From an uncultured Lachnospiraceae bacterium (lineage in GTDB: Bacteria; Bacillota; Clostridia; Lachnospirales; Lachnospiraceae): a stretch of DNA of 64,000 nucleotides. Below, one piece after another: positions 24,936-33,442 of the stretch. The notes beneath the pieces are model-generated. The model saw nothing but the letters and a program-made list of their open reading frames with translations. It was not told the origin of the DNA and did no database searches. Made by a program: the position numbers and the translations under genes. How positions within the stretch are numbered: the stretch's first letter is position 1; the number at the start of each line of letters is the position of its first letter. The stretch spans positions 14,199 through 78,198 of the forward strand of contig CALGVA010000003.1 in NCBI GenBank assembly GCA_937920345.1, written 5' to 3'.

Positions 24936-25652
24936 CTAATCCCTGTCCCTACTGCTGTTCCCGAACAGCAGAATCAGCCTGAGAAGCTGTAAGATGGCGG
25001 ATGCCGCTGCCGCCACATAGGTGAGCGCCGCCGCCGACAACACTTTGCGGCACCCTCTCGTCTCGTCCTGCTCCAGCATCCCGTAATCTCCCAGCATCGC
25101 CAGTGCTCTGCCGGAAGCGTTAAACTCCACGGGCAGCGTTACCACCTGGAAAAGCACGGCCAGTGCAAACACCCAGATACCGATCTGAATCAGCATCTGG
25201 TTCATTCCCAGTATGGCGCCGAGTATAATCAGCGGTATGCCCGCCCATGAGCCGATATTGGCTGCCGGAACAAGCGCAGTTCTGATGGTCAGCGGCGCAT
25301 ATCCCTTATCATGCTGTACCGCATGTCCGCACTCATGAGCCGCCACGCCGATCGCCGCAATCGAGTCGGAACCGTACACGGAATCCGAGAGACGCAGCAC
25401 CTTGTGCGCAGGATCATAGTGATCCGTCAGTTCTCCCCGAACATGCTCTATCCTCACGTCATTAATCCCGGACATCTGCAGGATGCGCTGCGCCGCCTGC
25501 GCGCCCGTCAGTCCGCTTCTGCTTCTTACCCGCGCATATTTCCTGTAGGTGGAGTTAACGCGCATCTGCGCCCAGATACACAACACGGCCCCGATCAGCA
25601 CCAGAAAATATGTGGGGTCAAAATAAAAACCGTAATATCCGTAATGTCCCAT
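24936..25652 (-). CDS. yugP: YugP-type membrane zinc metallopeptidase
   Basis: 238 aa from the ATG at 25652 (GGAG six bases upstream). The frame is open for 43 more codons through a palindromic spacer but without start signals. A Tyr/Gly-rich N-terminus leads into TM1 (YFLVLIGAVLCIWAQMRV); the zinc motif HECGH (in VAAHECGHAVQHD, near residue 120) marks the gluzincin; two or three more helices follow (WAGIPLIILGAILG, WVFALAVLFQVVTL), with VEFNASGRAL supplying the third ligand region. Role in Firmicutes is not well known. It sits between fmt and rsmB as in many Clostridia. Confidence 0.92.
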   Translation of the reverse strand: MGHYGYYGFYFDPTYFLVLIGAVLCIWAQMRVNSTYRKYARVRSRSGLTGAQAAQRILQMSGINDVRIEHVRGELTDHYDPAHKVLRLSDSVYGSDSIAAIGVAAHECGHAVQHDKGYAPLTIRTALVPAANIGSWAGIPLIILGAILGMNQMLIQIGIWVFALAVLFQVVTLPVEFNASGRALAMLGDYGMLEQDETRGCRKVLSAAALTYVAAAASAILQLLRLILLFGNSSRDRD

Positions 25653-25665
25653 CGCAATCTCCATT

Positions 25666-25761
25666 CCGGAGCGTTTACGTGACAACGGACATGTCTTTGC
25701 GAATACAAAGCCGCAAATTTCATATCTGCGTCTGCCGTCAGACAAATCTGTGACGCTCCGG
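25666..25761. repeat. Inverted-repeat spacer element between fmt and yugP
   Basis: CCGGAGCGT (25666-25674) pairs with ACGCTCCGG (25753-25761), enclosing AT-richer sequence with CAAATTT and CAAATCTG variants; GGCACAAATTTGT follows directly. It resembles the spacer elements at 5689, 37951 and 50482 in style but not clearly in sequence. Confidence 0.5.
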
Positions 25762-25799
25762 CACAAATTTGTACATATCATGCCTTTCTTTCGGGCATT

Positions 25800-26765
25800 C
25801 TACATTCCAAGTTTCTCTCCCGCTTTTACAGGATATCCCAGCAGGAAATCCTTAACCTCCATGCGTTTCTTCCCTTCCGGCTGCACCGCGCTGATCTTCA
25901 GTATACCCTCACCGGTCTGCACATAGAATGCATCTTTCTCCACGGCAGTCACCGTGCCGGGCTGCGCGTCCTGCAGCTGCACCGTCACATTCCTCTCCGG
26001 CAGTTCCTTGTCAGTCACCGGCTCTTCCTTCCATATCTTAAGGTTTTTGCCCCTGAAAACAGTGGACGCGCCCGGCCATGAGATGAGACCGCGGATCAGG
26101 CAGTCCAGTTTTACCGCACTCTGCTGCCAGTCGATGCTGCCCATTGATTTGTGCAGCATCTTCGCATAACATGACTCGTCGTCGTTCTGTTTTACAGGCT
26201 TGATCTCCCCGCTTTCAATCTTCGGCAGCGCTTCCACGATCAGTCTCGCACCCGCCTGCGCCAGTTTATCATGCAGACTGTCGCCGGTCTCATGCGGGTC
26301 AATGGCAATCTCTGTCTTCATCCACATATCGCCGGTATCTATTCCTTTATCCATCTGCATGATCGTGACGCCGGTCTTCTTCTCCCCGTTTATCACCGCC
26401 CACTGGATCGGTCCTGCCCCCCTGTATTTAGGCAGAAGGGAGGCATGAATATTCACGCAGCCATAGCGGGGCATATGCAGGATCTCCTCCGACAGAATCT
26501 GTCCGAATGCCGCCACGATGAAGACGTCCGCGCCATAGCCCCTGAGCACTTCCACCGCCTCCGCTTCCTTGATCTTAACCGGCTGAAATACCGGGATGCC
26601 ATGCGACACCGCGCACATTTTGACCGGTGTCATCTGAACCTCTTTGCCCCGGCCTTTCGGTTTATCCGGCTGCGTCACCACCGCCAGGATCTGATGTCCT
26701 GCTTCTATAAGCGCCTCCAAAGCGCCCACGGCAAAATCAGGAGTTCCCATAAATACAATTTTCAT
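25800..26765 (-). CDS. fmt: Methionyl-tRNA formyltransferase
   Basis: Formylates initiator Met-tRNA with 10-formyl-THF. 321 aa. N-terminal Rossmann domain: MKIVFMGTPDFAV, VTQPDKPKGRGKEVQMTPVK, VFIVAAFGQILSEEIL, NIHASLLPKYRGAGPIQWAVINGEKKTGVT (catalytic N, H and, further on, D in MDKGIDTGDM). C-terminal OB-like domain from about 205. Stop and start lie 7 bp from def, the enzyme that removes the formyl group. Confidence 0.97.
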   Translation of the reverse strand: MKIVFMGTPDFAVGALEALIEAGHQILAVVTQPDKPKGRGKEVQMTPVKMCAVSHGIPVFQPVKIKEAEAVEVLRGYGADVFIVAAFGQILSEEILHMPRYGCVNIHASLLPKYRGAGPIQWAVINGEKKTGVTIMQMDKGIDTGDMWMKTEIAIDPHETGDSLHDKLAQAGARLIVEALPKIESGEIKPVKQNDDESCYAKMLHKSMGSIDWQQSAVKLDCLIRGLISWPGASTVFRGKNLKIWKEEPVTDKELPERNVTVQLQDAQPGTVTAVEKDAFYVQTGEGILKISAVQPEGKKRMEVKDFLLGYPVKAGEKLGM

Positions 26766-26772
26766 GCAGGTC

Positions 26773-27258
26773 TCACTCCTCCTCTTCTTCCATCAGTTCC
26801 GTCGTATCTACAAGCGGTCCTTCTACTCTCTCCACGTACAGCTGTCCGTCCAGATGATCCAGCTCATGACAGATCGCTCTGGCCAGCAGTTCCGTTCCCT
26901 CCAGTTCAAATGCATTCATATTCTCATCATAGGCCATGACTTTAGCATAGTTCGGCCGGGTCACCTTACCGCTCTTGCCGGGAACGCTTAAGCATCCCTC
27001 ATAGCCTTCCTGCTCTCCGCTCGTTTCCATCAGCTTCGGATTGATGAGCAGAATCGGGTCCTCTCCGGTGACATCGATCACCACGATTCTCTTCAGTATC
27101 CCCACCTGCGGTGCGGCAAGCCCTACACCGTCCGCCTCGTACAGCGTCTCAAACATATCGTCTATCAGTTCCTGCACTCTCGGGGTTATTTCCGTCACTT
27201 CCTTACATTTCTTCGTCAATACCGGATCTCCGATTTCTCTGATCTTTCTGATTGCCAT
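26773..27258 (-). CDS. def: Peptide deformylase
   Basis: Fe/Zn hydrolase that removes N-formyl groups from nascent proteins. 161 aa. Motif I GVGLAAPQVG (residues 44-53), motif II EGCLSVPG, motif III ICHELDHLDGQL with HExxH (metal ligands Cys of EGCLS and two His). The acidic C-terminal tail TTELMEEEEE is short. It lies between priA and fmt. Confidence 0.97.
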   Translation of the reverse strand: MAIRKIREIGDPVLTKKCKEVTEITPRVQELIDDMFETLYEADGVGLAAPQVGILKRIVVIDVTGEDPILLINPKLMETSGEQEGYEGCLSVPGKSGKVTRPNYAKVMAYDENMNAFELEGTELLARAICHELDHLDGQLYVERVEGPLVDTTELMEEEEE

Positions 27259-27282
27259 ACTTTCCTCTCTCCTTCTTCCTTG

Positions 27283-29544
27283 TCAATATGTATTCATGGG
27301 ATCGAAATCATACTGAACCGTCAGGTTGCGCAGTTCCTTTTCTTTGCAAAAAAACTCCAGTATGTCCTTGATCCCTACCAGTCTCTGATAATCTGCGTGT
27401 TTCACATAAAAAACATGTCTGTACAGATCGTTGATCCTGCCGATCGCCGCCTCTGCCGGTCCAATCACCTGTACTGTGTCCTGTACCGTATTGTCCGTTT
27501 CCCTGTCTTTGACACATCTCTTATTGACTATATCAGTCATTTCCTCGCACAGTTTCCTGCCCGCATCCTGATCGGAAGACGTGATCAGCACGGCAAGCAT
27601 ATGCGATACCGGCGGATAGCTCATAAGATCCCGGTAGGTAATTTCTTCCTCGTAGAAAGCGCCGTAATCCTGCTTCGCCGCATGTACGATGCTGTAGTGC
27701 TCCGGCTGATAAGTCTGTATGACCACCTCGCCCTTCTTATCCCCTCTGCCGGCGCGGCCTGCCGCCTGCGTCAGCAGTTGGAAGGTGCGTTCTCCCGCGC
27801 GGTAGTCGTTGCGGTTCAGCGACAGATCCGCTGCCAGAATCCCCACCAGCGTCACGTTCGGGAAATCATGTCCCTTCACGATCATCTGTGTCCCCACAAG
27901 AATATCCGCCTGTTCATCCGCAAAGGCTGACAGGATCTGCTCATAGCTTTCCTTCTTTCTGGTGGTGTCGGCATCCATACGCAGCACACGCGCATCCGGG
28001 AACTCTCTGTGCAGCGCCTCCTCGATCTGCTCGGTGCCCGCCTTAAATCCCATCAGATATCCGGAACCGCATTCCGGGCACTTCGCCGGCCTGCGCTCCT
28101 CATATCCGCAATAATGACATATTAACATACCACCCCTGTGTTCGGAAAGAGAAACATCACAGTGCGGACACTTCATCACATGTCCGCATGCCCTGCAGGA
28201 GATAAAACCCGCATATCCCCGCCTGTTCAGGAAGAGTATGGTCTGCTCTCCCGCAGCAAGCCTCTGTTCCATCAGTTCCCGCAGTTTCCTGCTGAATACG
28301 GAGCGGTTGCCCTGTTTTAATTCTTCCCGTAAATCTATGGTGTATACGTCAGGCAGCGTGCTGTTCCCATGCCTGCCTGACATCTCATACAGCTTGTATT
28401 CTCCCTTTGCCGCACGATAATACGCCTCCATGGAAGGCGTCGCAGAACCCAGTATCACAGCTGCATGCTGCATGGAGGCAATATAGACCGCCGTCTCTCT
28501 GGCATGGTACTTCGGCATGGATTCACTCTTATAACTGCCCTCGTGCTCCTCGTCCACCACGATCACGCCCAGATTGGGAAACGGTGTAAAAAGCGCCGAG
28601 CGCGGTCCTATGATCACATCGATCTCTCCATCCGCCGCCCGTCTGATCTGGTCATATCTCTCTCCCATAGAAAGCGTTGAATTCATTACCGACACCCGGT
28701 CCCCGAATCTCTTATAGAACCGAAGCAGCGTCTGGTAAGTAAGCGCAATCTCCGGTATCAGCACGATCGCCTGCTTCCCCATAGCGATCATCTGCTCGAT
28801 CACTCCAAGATATACTTCTGTCTTACCGCTTCCGGTCACCCCGTGGAGCAGATAGGTTCCGGCACAGCCCGCTCTGTAATCCTGCAGAACATCATCGATA
28901 ATATGCTGCTGCGTGTCACTCAATGCGACCCTCTGTTCTTTCTCCAGAACCGGCTTGACAGGATTCCGGTACAGACTCTCTGTCTCAATGCGAAGGCAGC
29001 CCTGTCTCTGAAGCGCCTGCAAAGTAGCCGGCGACACATTCAGTTTCTGCCGGATCAACTCATAGGGAAGCAGTTCTTCCTCCGCCAGTGCGCGCAGCAC
29101 CCTGGCTTTAGCCGGCTGATGTTTTCCCTCGCACTGTTCCGCCAGCGCGAGCAGTTCAGCCGCCGGCATACATCCGGTAACTTTCTTCCGCTCAAGCTGC
29201 TTTAATTTCTGTTTTACGGGAAGAACCGTCTTGAGCGCCGCGATCATGGTTGCGCCGTACTGCCTTTTCATCCAATAGGCAGTCCTGATCTGGATACTCT
29301 GGGCGGTGATACCAAGATCGTCCACCGAAGTAATACTCTTCATCTTCTCCTCCGGATAATCCGGCTGATCGGACAATTCCACCACGTAGCCCGTCTGATC
29401 CCGGTTGCCCCTGCCGAAGGGCACATGAACCCGCACCCCGGCGCATACGGCGTCCGACAGTTCCTGCGGTATCTTATATTGAAAAGGTCTGTCTACTTTC
29501 TCATGGGAGATATCAATGATAACGTCCGCATATTTTGCTGCCAT
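27283..29544 (-). CDS. priA: Primosomal replication restart helicase PriA
   Basis: Superfamily 2 DNA helicase, 753 aa, that reloads the replisome at stalled forks. N-terminal 3'-binding domain (1-105: ADVIIDISHEKVDRPFQYKIP), winged helix, helicase core with Walker A LLHGVTGSGKTEVY (near 242) and DEEH box VVDEEHEGSYKS, motif III GSATPS, then the eight-cysteine zinc insert (CRACGHVMKCPHCDVSLSEH, CHYCGY..., CPECGSGYL) and motifs V-VI VGTQMIVKGHDFPNVTLVG and QAAGRAGR. Between murE and def. Confidence 0.97.
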   Translation of the reverse strand: MAAKYADVIIDISHEKVDRPFQYKIPQELSDAVCAGVRVHVPFGRGNRDQTGYVVELSDQPDYPEEKMKSITSVDDLGITAQSIQIRTAYWMKRQYGATMIAALKTVLPVKQKLKQLERKKVTGCMPAAELLALAEQCEGKHQPAKARVLRALAEEELLPYELIRQKLNVSPATLQALQRQGCLRIETESLYRNPVKPVLEKEQRVALSDTQQHIIDDVLQDYRAGCAGTYLLHGVTGSGKTEVYLGVIEQMIAMGKQAIVLIPEIALTYQTLLRFYKRFGDRVSVMNSTLSMGERYDQIRRAADGEIDVIIGPRSALFTPFPNLGVIVVDEEHEGSYKSESMPKYHARETAVYIASMQHAAVILGSATPSMEAYYRAAKGEYKLYEMSGRHGNSTLPDVYTIDLREELKQGNRSVFSRKLRELMEQRLAAGEQTILFLNRRGYAGFISCRACGHVMKCPHCDVSLSEHRGGMLICHYCGYEERRPAKCPECGSGYLMGFKAGTEQIEEALHREFPDARVLRMDADTTRKKESYEQILSAFADEQADILVGTQMIVKGHDFPNVTLVGILAADLSLNRNDYRAGERTFQLLTQAAGRAGRGDKKGEVVIQTYQPEHYSIVHAAKQDYGAFYEEEITYRDLMSYPPVSHMLAVLITSSDQDAGRKLCEEMTDIVNKRCVKDRETDNTVQDTVQVIGPAEAAIGRINDLYRHVFYVKHADYQRLVGIKDILEFFCKEKELRNLTVQYDFDPMNTY

Positions 29545-29639
29545 GCCGTCTCCTTCTTATCTTCTGTCCCGCCGCTTATACCCGTATCCCCGGTCTTTCC
29601 TACCAGCCTGGCGCTTGTGCTCTGCACCCGAGGCTGCGC

Positions 29640-31106
29640 TTACCTGCCTTCCAGAATCTCCTGTATCAGCACCCGCTCATCCATCGGATACTTGACGCCG
29701 TTGATCTCCTGATAGTCCTCGTGTCCCTTACCAGCCAGCACAATAATGTCTCCCGGCTCTCCGTGGGATATGGCATAGGCAATCGCTTCTTTCCTGTCAC
29801 AGATCTCGACATATTGGCCGTCCGTCCTGCTGATTCCCGTCTTGATATCATCAATAATAGCCTGCGGTTCCTCCGTCCGCGGATTATCGGAAGTGATAAT
29901 CGTCAGATCCGCCATCCGGCCGCTGACCTCCCCCATCTCGTACCGCCTGGATCTGGCACGGTTACCGCCGCATCCGAAGAGACAGACCAGTCTGTGTGGC
30001 TGATACTCCCGCAGCGTACCCAGCAGACTCTTGAGCGCCATGGCATTATGCGCGTAATCAATCATCAGCGTAAACGAATCCGACACTTTCACCGGCTCGA
30101 TCCTGCCCTTCACCTTCGCCGCCAGCAGCGCTGCCCTGATATCCTCTTCCTGTACGCCGAAATGTCTGCAGATCGCGATCGCCGTAAGCGCATTGTACAC
30201 GCTGAACTTGCCGGGTGTTGCGATCTGTACCGGGAAGTTCATAAGTCCGGTCACATCAAATCCCATTCCCAGATTGCCCGCTTCACGAAAGAACGTAATA
30301 TTTTCTGCTCTGAGACCGGCCGCAGTGTCGATCCCGTATGTCTCCAGGTCGCAGGTATGGCCTTCAGTGACCGCCTCCCAATGCGCGTCGTCGTGATTGA
30401 CGATTCCGACTCTGCACTGTCTAAAGAGCAGACTCTTGCAGTGCAGATAATCCTCAAAGTCCTTATGCTCGCCCTTGCCGATATGATCCGGTTCCAGATT
30501 GGTAAAGATGCCAAAGTCAAAAGTGAATCCCTGTGTCCTGTGCAGCATAAGCCCCTGAGACGACACTTCCATCACCACCGTGTCGCATCCGGCGTCCGCC
30601 ATCTGCCTGAAATACTTCTGGATCAGATATGATTCCGGCGTCGTATGATCCGCGTGAATATGGGTGTCACCTATGATAATCTCTATCGTACCGATCAGCC
30701 CGACTTTTCTTCCGGCATGTTCCAGTATGGATTTGACAAGATATGTTGTGGTAGTCTTGCCTTTCGTGCCCGTAATACCGATAATCTTCATTTCCTGTGC
30801 CGGATGCCCGAAAAAAGCCGCCGACACGAACGCCATTGCGTAATGGGTGTCTTTCACCCGCACGACCGTCACATCCGCGCCCTCCGGCAGTTCCACATCT
30901 TTCTCCGTCAACAGCACGCCGGCTCCCGCCCGCACCGCTTCCGCGGCATATGCATGCCCGTCACTTACGGCGCCGGATATGCAGACAAACATACTGCCCG
31001 GCACAACCTTACGCGAATCATATATAATATCCGTCACTTCCCGGTCCGGTGTACCCGCACTGCATTCATATTCGAATCCGGTCAGTAACTCTCTTAATAC
31101 AGCCAT
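29640..31106 (-). CDS. murE: UDP-MurNAc-tripeptide synthetase MurE
   Basis: Cytoplasmic ligase that adds the third residue to UDP-MurNAc-L-Ala-D-Glu. 488 aa: N-terminal UDP-binding domain (DIIYDSRKVVPGSMFVCISG), ATP loop GITGTKGKTTTTYL (near 113), HTTPES, the carbamylated-lysine region FTNLEPDHIGKGEHKDFEDYLHCK, and the C-terminal domain with DYAHNAMALKSLL, FGCGGNRARSRR and DNPRTEEPQAIIDDI. The DNPRTE sequence (DNPR) is the pattern of the meso-diaminopimelate-adding enzymes, so the wall is probably DAP type. AGGAGG precedes the ATG. It leads the murE-priA-def-... series from its own promoter. Confidence 0.95.
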   Translation of the reverse strand: MAVLRELLTGFEYECSAGTPDREVTDIIYDSRKVVPGSMFVCISGAVSDGHAYAAEAVRAGAGVLLTEKDVELPEGADVTVVRVKDTHYAMAFVSAAFFGHPAQEMKIIGITGTKGKTTTTYLVKSILEHAGRKVGLIGTIEIIIGDTHIHADHTTPESYLIQKYFRQMADAGCDTVVMEVSSQGLMLHRTQGFTFDFGIFTNLEPDHIGKGEHKDFEDYLHCKSLLFRQCRVGIVNHDDAHWEAVTEGHTCDLETYGIDTAAGLRAENITFFREAGNLGMGFDVTGLMNFPVQIATPGKFSVYNALTAIAICRHFGVQEEDIRAALLAAKVKGRIEPVKVSDSFTLMIDYAHNAMALKSLLGTLREYQPHRLVCLFGCGGNRARSRRYEMGEVSGRMADLTIITSDNPRTEEPQAIIDDIKTGISRTDGQYVEICDRKEAIAYAISHGEPGDIIVLAGKGHEDYQEINGVKYPMDERVLIQEILEGR

Positions 31107-31182
31107 AGATTAACCTCCTGTTTTCTGTCCGCCAAACCACAAGCCAAAGCCCTGTAAACCAGCCATTTCACTTTACGCTAAT

Positions 31183-31211
31183 ACCATAGCACGAAAACCT
31201 CTCTTTTTCAA
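31183..31211 (-). promoter_or_regulatory. Promoter of the murE-priA-def series
   Basis: Minus strand TTGAAA (31206-31211), 17-bp spacer, TATGGT (31183-31188), about 75 bp before the murE ATG. Consensus match only. Confidence 0.6.
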
Positions 31212-31372
31212 CTTATGCGGCAATTCTGCTTTTTTTCTTTATTCTTTAAGCTTTCTTAATGCTATTTTATATTTTTATAACAAAGTAAACACATTTTAGA
31301 CACATTTACATCTTATGATAAGTATCAAGATAGTTGATGAACTCACTATCTCCCCCCTCATAAGAAAATACG

Positions 31373-31401
31373 AAAAAGTCTGGGACCTCCCGGACTTTTT
31401 T
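31373..31401 (-). terminator. recJ terminator (symmetrical)
   Basis: AAAAAGTC-T-GGG-acct-CCC-G-GACTTTTT: A-run, GC stem and T-run on both sides, 68 bp after the recJ stop. Confidence 0.85.
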
Positions 31402-31468
31402 GTATTGGTCCGCCTGCGTCTCATAAGGCGGTCCGGTTCGCGGTCCGGTCACCGCTTTCGCTGCGCTC

Positions 31469-33250
31469 TCATCCGCCGGACGCGGCATAATCCTGCATGA
31501 TCATCTGCAGCCGTTCCCTGCCCTGATATACGTCGAGATCCGGATAATAAATCACATGGATGCGCATCTGCCCGCCTGCGCCCCGGTACAGCCCGTCGCA
31601 CGCCTCCTGTCCGAACCGCTCCGCAAGAAAAGCATGCCACACCTCCAGATTGCCGAAATAGATCATCTCAAACTGCCTGCCGCCGTCATCTTCCACCGTA
31701 TACCGTCCTACATTCTGATTTTTCCCCAGTATCCTGCCTTTTATCAGGCGGATATCCTTCTGGGCGAAAACAGGCTTGGGATTGCCGTTGCCAAACGGTT
31801 CCAGAACCGCCAGCTGCTTCACAAACGCAGGCGTCACATAGGACATGGGCATAGGCACGTCTATACAGATCTTCTCCTCAAAATCCGCCGCCGTCAGCCC
31901 GCAGTGCTCGTTCAGATACGCGCGGAATCTGTCCACATGCTCCTCCGGCATAGAGACGCCGGCCGCCATCTTGTGTCCGCCGTACTTCGTGTACAACTCC
32001 TTACACTCACTCATCTTATCATACATATGATAGGCTTCTATGGAGCGCCCGGAGCCTTTCACCCCGTCCTCCGCGCGCGTCAGTACGAACGCCGGCTTAT
32101 GATACCGCTCTCTGAGCCGTCCGGCAATGATGCCCGCCAGGCTCTCATGACAGTCCGGCAGATAGACGACGAGTACCCGGTCCTCCCGCAACGCACTGTT
32201 CTCAATCGTCTCGATCGCCTGACCGGTTCCCTGCAGCGTCATATTCTTCCTGTTATCGTTCAGTTCCTTCAATTCTCCGGCAATGGTCACCGCCTCCGCC
32301 CGGTCGGACGTTTGGAACATCTGAAGCGCCCTGGATGCCGTGTCCAGCCTGCCCGTCGCATTCAGACAGGGCCCCAGCACGAATCCGATATGGTATGCCG
32401 TAAGCGGCTTGTCCTGCAGCCCGTTGACCGTCAGTAATGCCTGCATGCCCGGGTTGGAGGAGCGCGCGATCTGACGCAGCCCGTACCGGACAATGATCCG
32501 GTTCTCATCCGTCAGTTCCATCACATCTCCCACTGTGGCAAAGGCCGCAAACGCCAGCAGTTCCTGCAGGAGTTCCTGCGCCCCTTCCCCTGTCTGTCCG
32601 GCAAGCAGCGCCTGTATCAGCTTATACGCGACCACTGCGCCGCAGATCCCCGCAAAGGGATAGCCGCAGTCCGCCTGCTTCGGATCGATCACCGCATCCG
32701 CCGCCGGCGGACACTCCCGTCTGCTGCCGTCCTCCTGCAGTTCATAGGGCACCTCATGATGATCCGTCACCACCACCGTCATGCCAAGAGATCGGGCATA
32801 ATCAATCTGTGTTCCGGCCGCAATCCCGTTATCGCAGGTCAGAATCGTATCGATTCCCGCCTCATGCGCCTCCGTGATCATACGGTCATTCATTCCGTAA
32901 CCGTCATGAATACGATGCGGAATCACAGTGTCCACGACCGCACCCAGAAAATTCAGTCCCGCATACAGGATATAGGCAGAACATACTCCGTCAATATCAT
33001 AATCCCCGATGATGCGTATCGGCAGCTTATGCGCAATCTTGTCCTCCAGAATGCGGACCGCCTTCTCTACATCCTTCAACAGCCCCGGATCATACATCTG
33101 CGCGGGCGTACCGTTTAGAAACTTATCTATGCTCTCGTCTCCCACGATCTCCCTGTTGCGAATGATTCTGGCTATCACCGGATCAATCCGAAATTTCTCC
33201 GCTATATGATTAAAATCCGCCCCCTTGGCAGTTACTACCCATTTCGCCAC
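31469..33250 (-). CDS. recJ: Single-stranded-DNA-specific exonuclease RecJ
   Basis: 5'-3' exonuclease of recombination and base-excision repair. 593 aa from a GTG at 33250 reading VAKWVVTAKG; AGGAGAAAGGCGG lies upstream. The frame is open 24 codons further without start signals. DHH-family motifs: IIGDYDIDGVCSAYIL (near 79), LTCDNGIAAG, VVTDHHEVP (DHH), VDPKQADCGYPF and the DHHA1 domain ending GSGRSIEAYHMYDK and YGGHKMAAG. The C-terminal OB domain has GRILGKNQNVGRYTVED. Its position next to secDF is common in Clostridia. Confidence 0.95.
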   Translation of the reverse strand: MAKWVVTAKGADFNHIAEKFRIDPVIARIIRNREIVGDESIDKFLNGTPAQMYDPGLLKDVEKAVRILEDKIAHKLPIRIIGDYDIDGVCSAYILYAGLNFLGAVVDTVIPHRIHDGYGMNDRMITEAHEAGIDTILTCDNGIAAGTQIDYARSLGMTVVVTDHHEVPYELQEDGSRRECPPAADAVIDPKQADCGYPFAGICGAVVAYKLIQALLAGQTGEGAQELLQELLAFAAFATVGDVMELTDENRIIVRYGLRQIARSSNPGMQALLTVNGLQDKPLTAYHIGFVLGPCLNATGRLDTASRALQMFQTSDRAEAVTIAGELKELNDNRKNMTLQGTGQAIETIENSALREDRVLVVYLPDCHESLAGIIAGRLRERYHKPAFVLTRAEDGVKGSGRSIEAYHMYDKMSECKELYTKYGGHKMAAGVSMPEEHVDRFRAYLNEHCGLTAADFEEKICIDVPMPMSYVTPAFVKQLAVLEPFGNGNPKPVFAQKDIRLIKGRILGKNQNVGRYTVEDDGGRQFEMIYFGNLEVWHAFLAERFGQEACDGLYRGAGGQMRIHVIYYPDLDVYQGRERLQMIMQDYAASGG

Positions 33251-33342
33251 TGACACTTCCGCCTTTCTCCTGTGTTGTATGTACCCTGTTTCTCTGCACC
33301 CTGCCGGGATACAGCGCCGCATGGTGCCATGACGGCGTTATG

Positions 33343-33374
33343 AAAGGCGTCCTGCCCGCGCAGAACGCCTTTTA
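33343..33374 (-). terminator. Hairpin between secDF and recJ
   Basis: AAAGGCGT-c-CTG, loop CCCGCG, CAG-a-ACGCCTTT. Strong stem of 11 bp with one mismatch; the T-run on the minus strand is short (TTTCAT), so it may only attenuate. Confidence 0.55.
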
Positions 33375-33442
33375 TCATTTTCCGGCGGCCGCCGCACCGC
33401 GGACGCACTGCCGGAACCGATATCTGTTAAAACTGCTCTGAT

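Larger units (their letters stand above)
31107..31468. other. recJ-murE spacer (362 bp)
   Basis: Holds the recJ terminator (31373-31401) and the murE promoter (31183-31211). Between them is AT-rich DNA with a small inverted repeat GATAGT...ACTATC (about 31330-31350). No gene is supported. Confidence 0.6.

Noticed and set aside
31296..31346. 16-codon hydrophobic frame (GTG start, AGGGGGGAG upstream) between recJ and murE, like a type I toxin peptide
   Set aside because: Too short to distinguish from chance, no antisense RNA or promoter evident, and no known toxin pattern.
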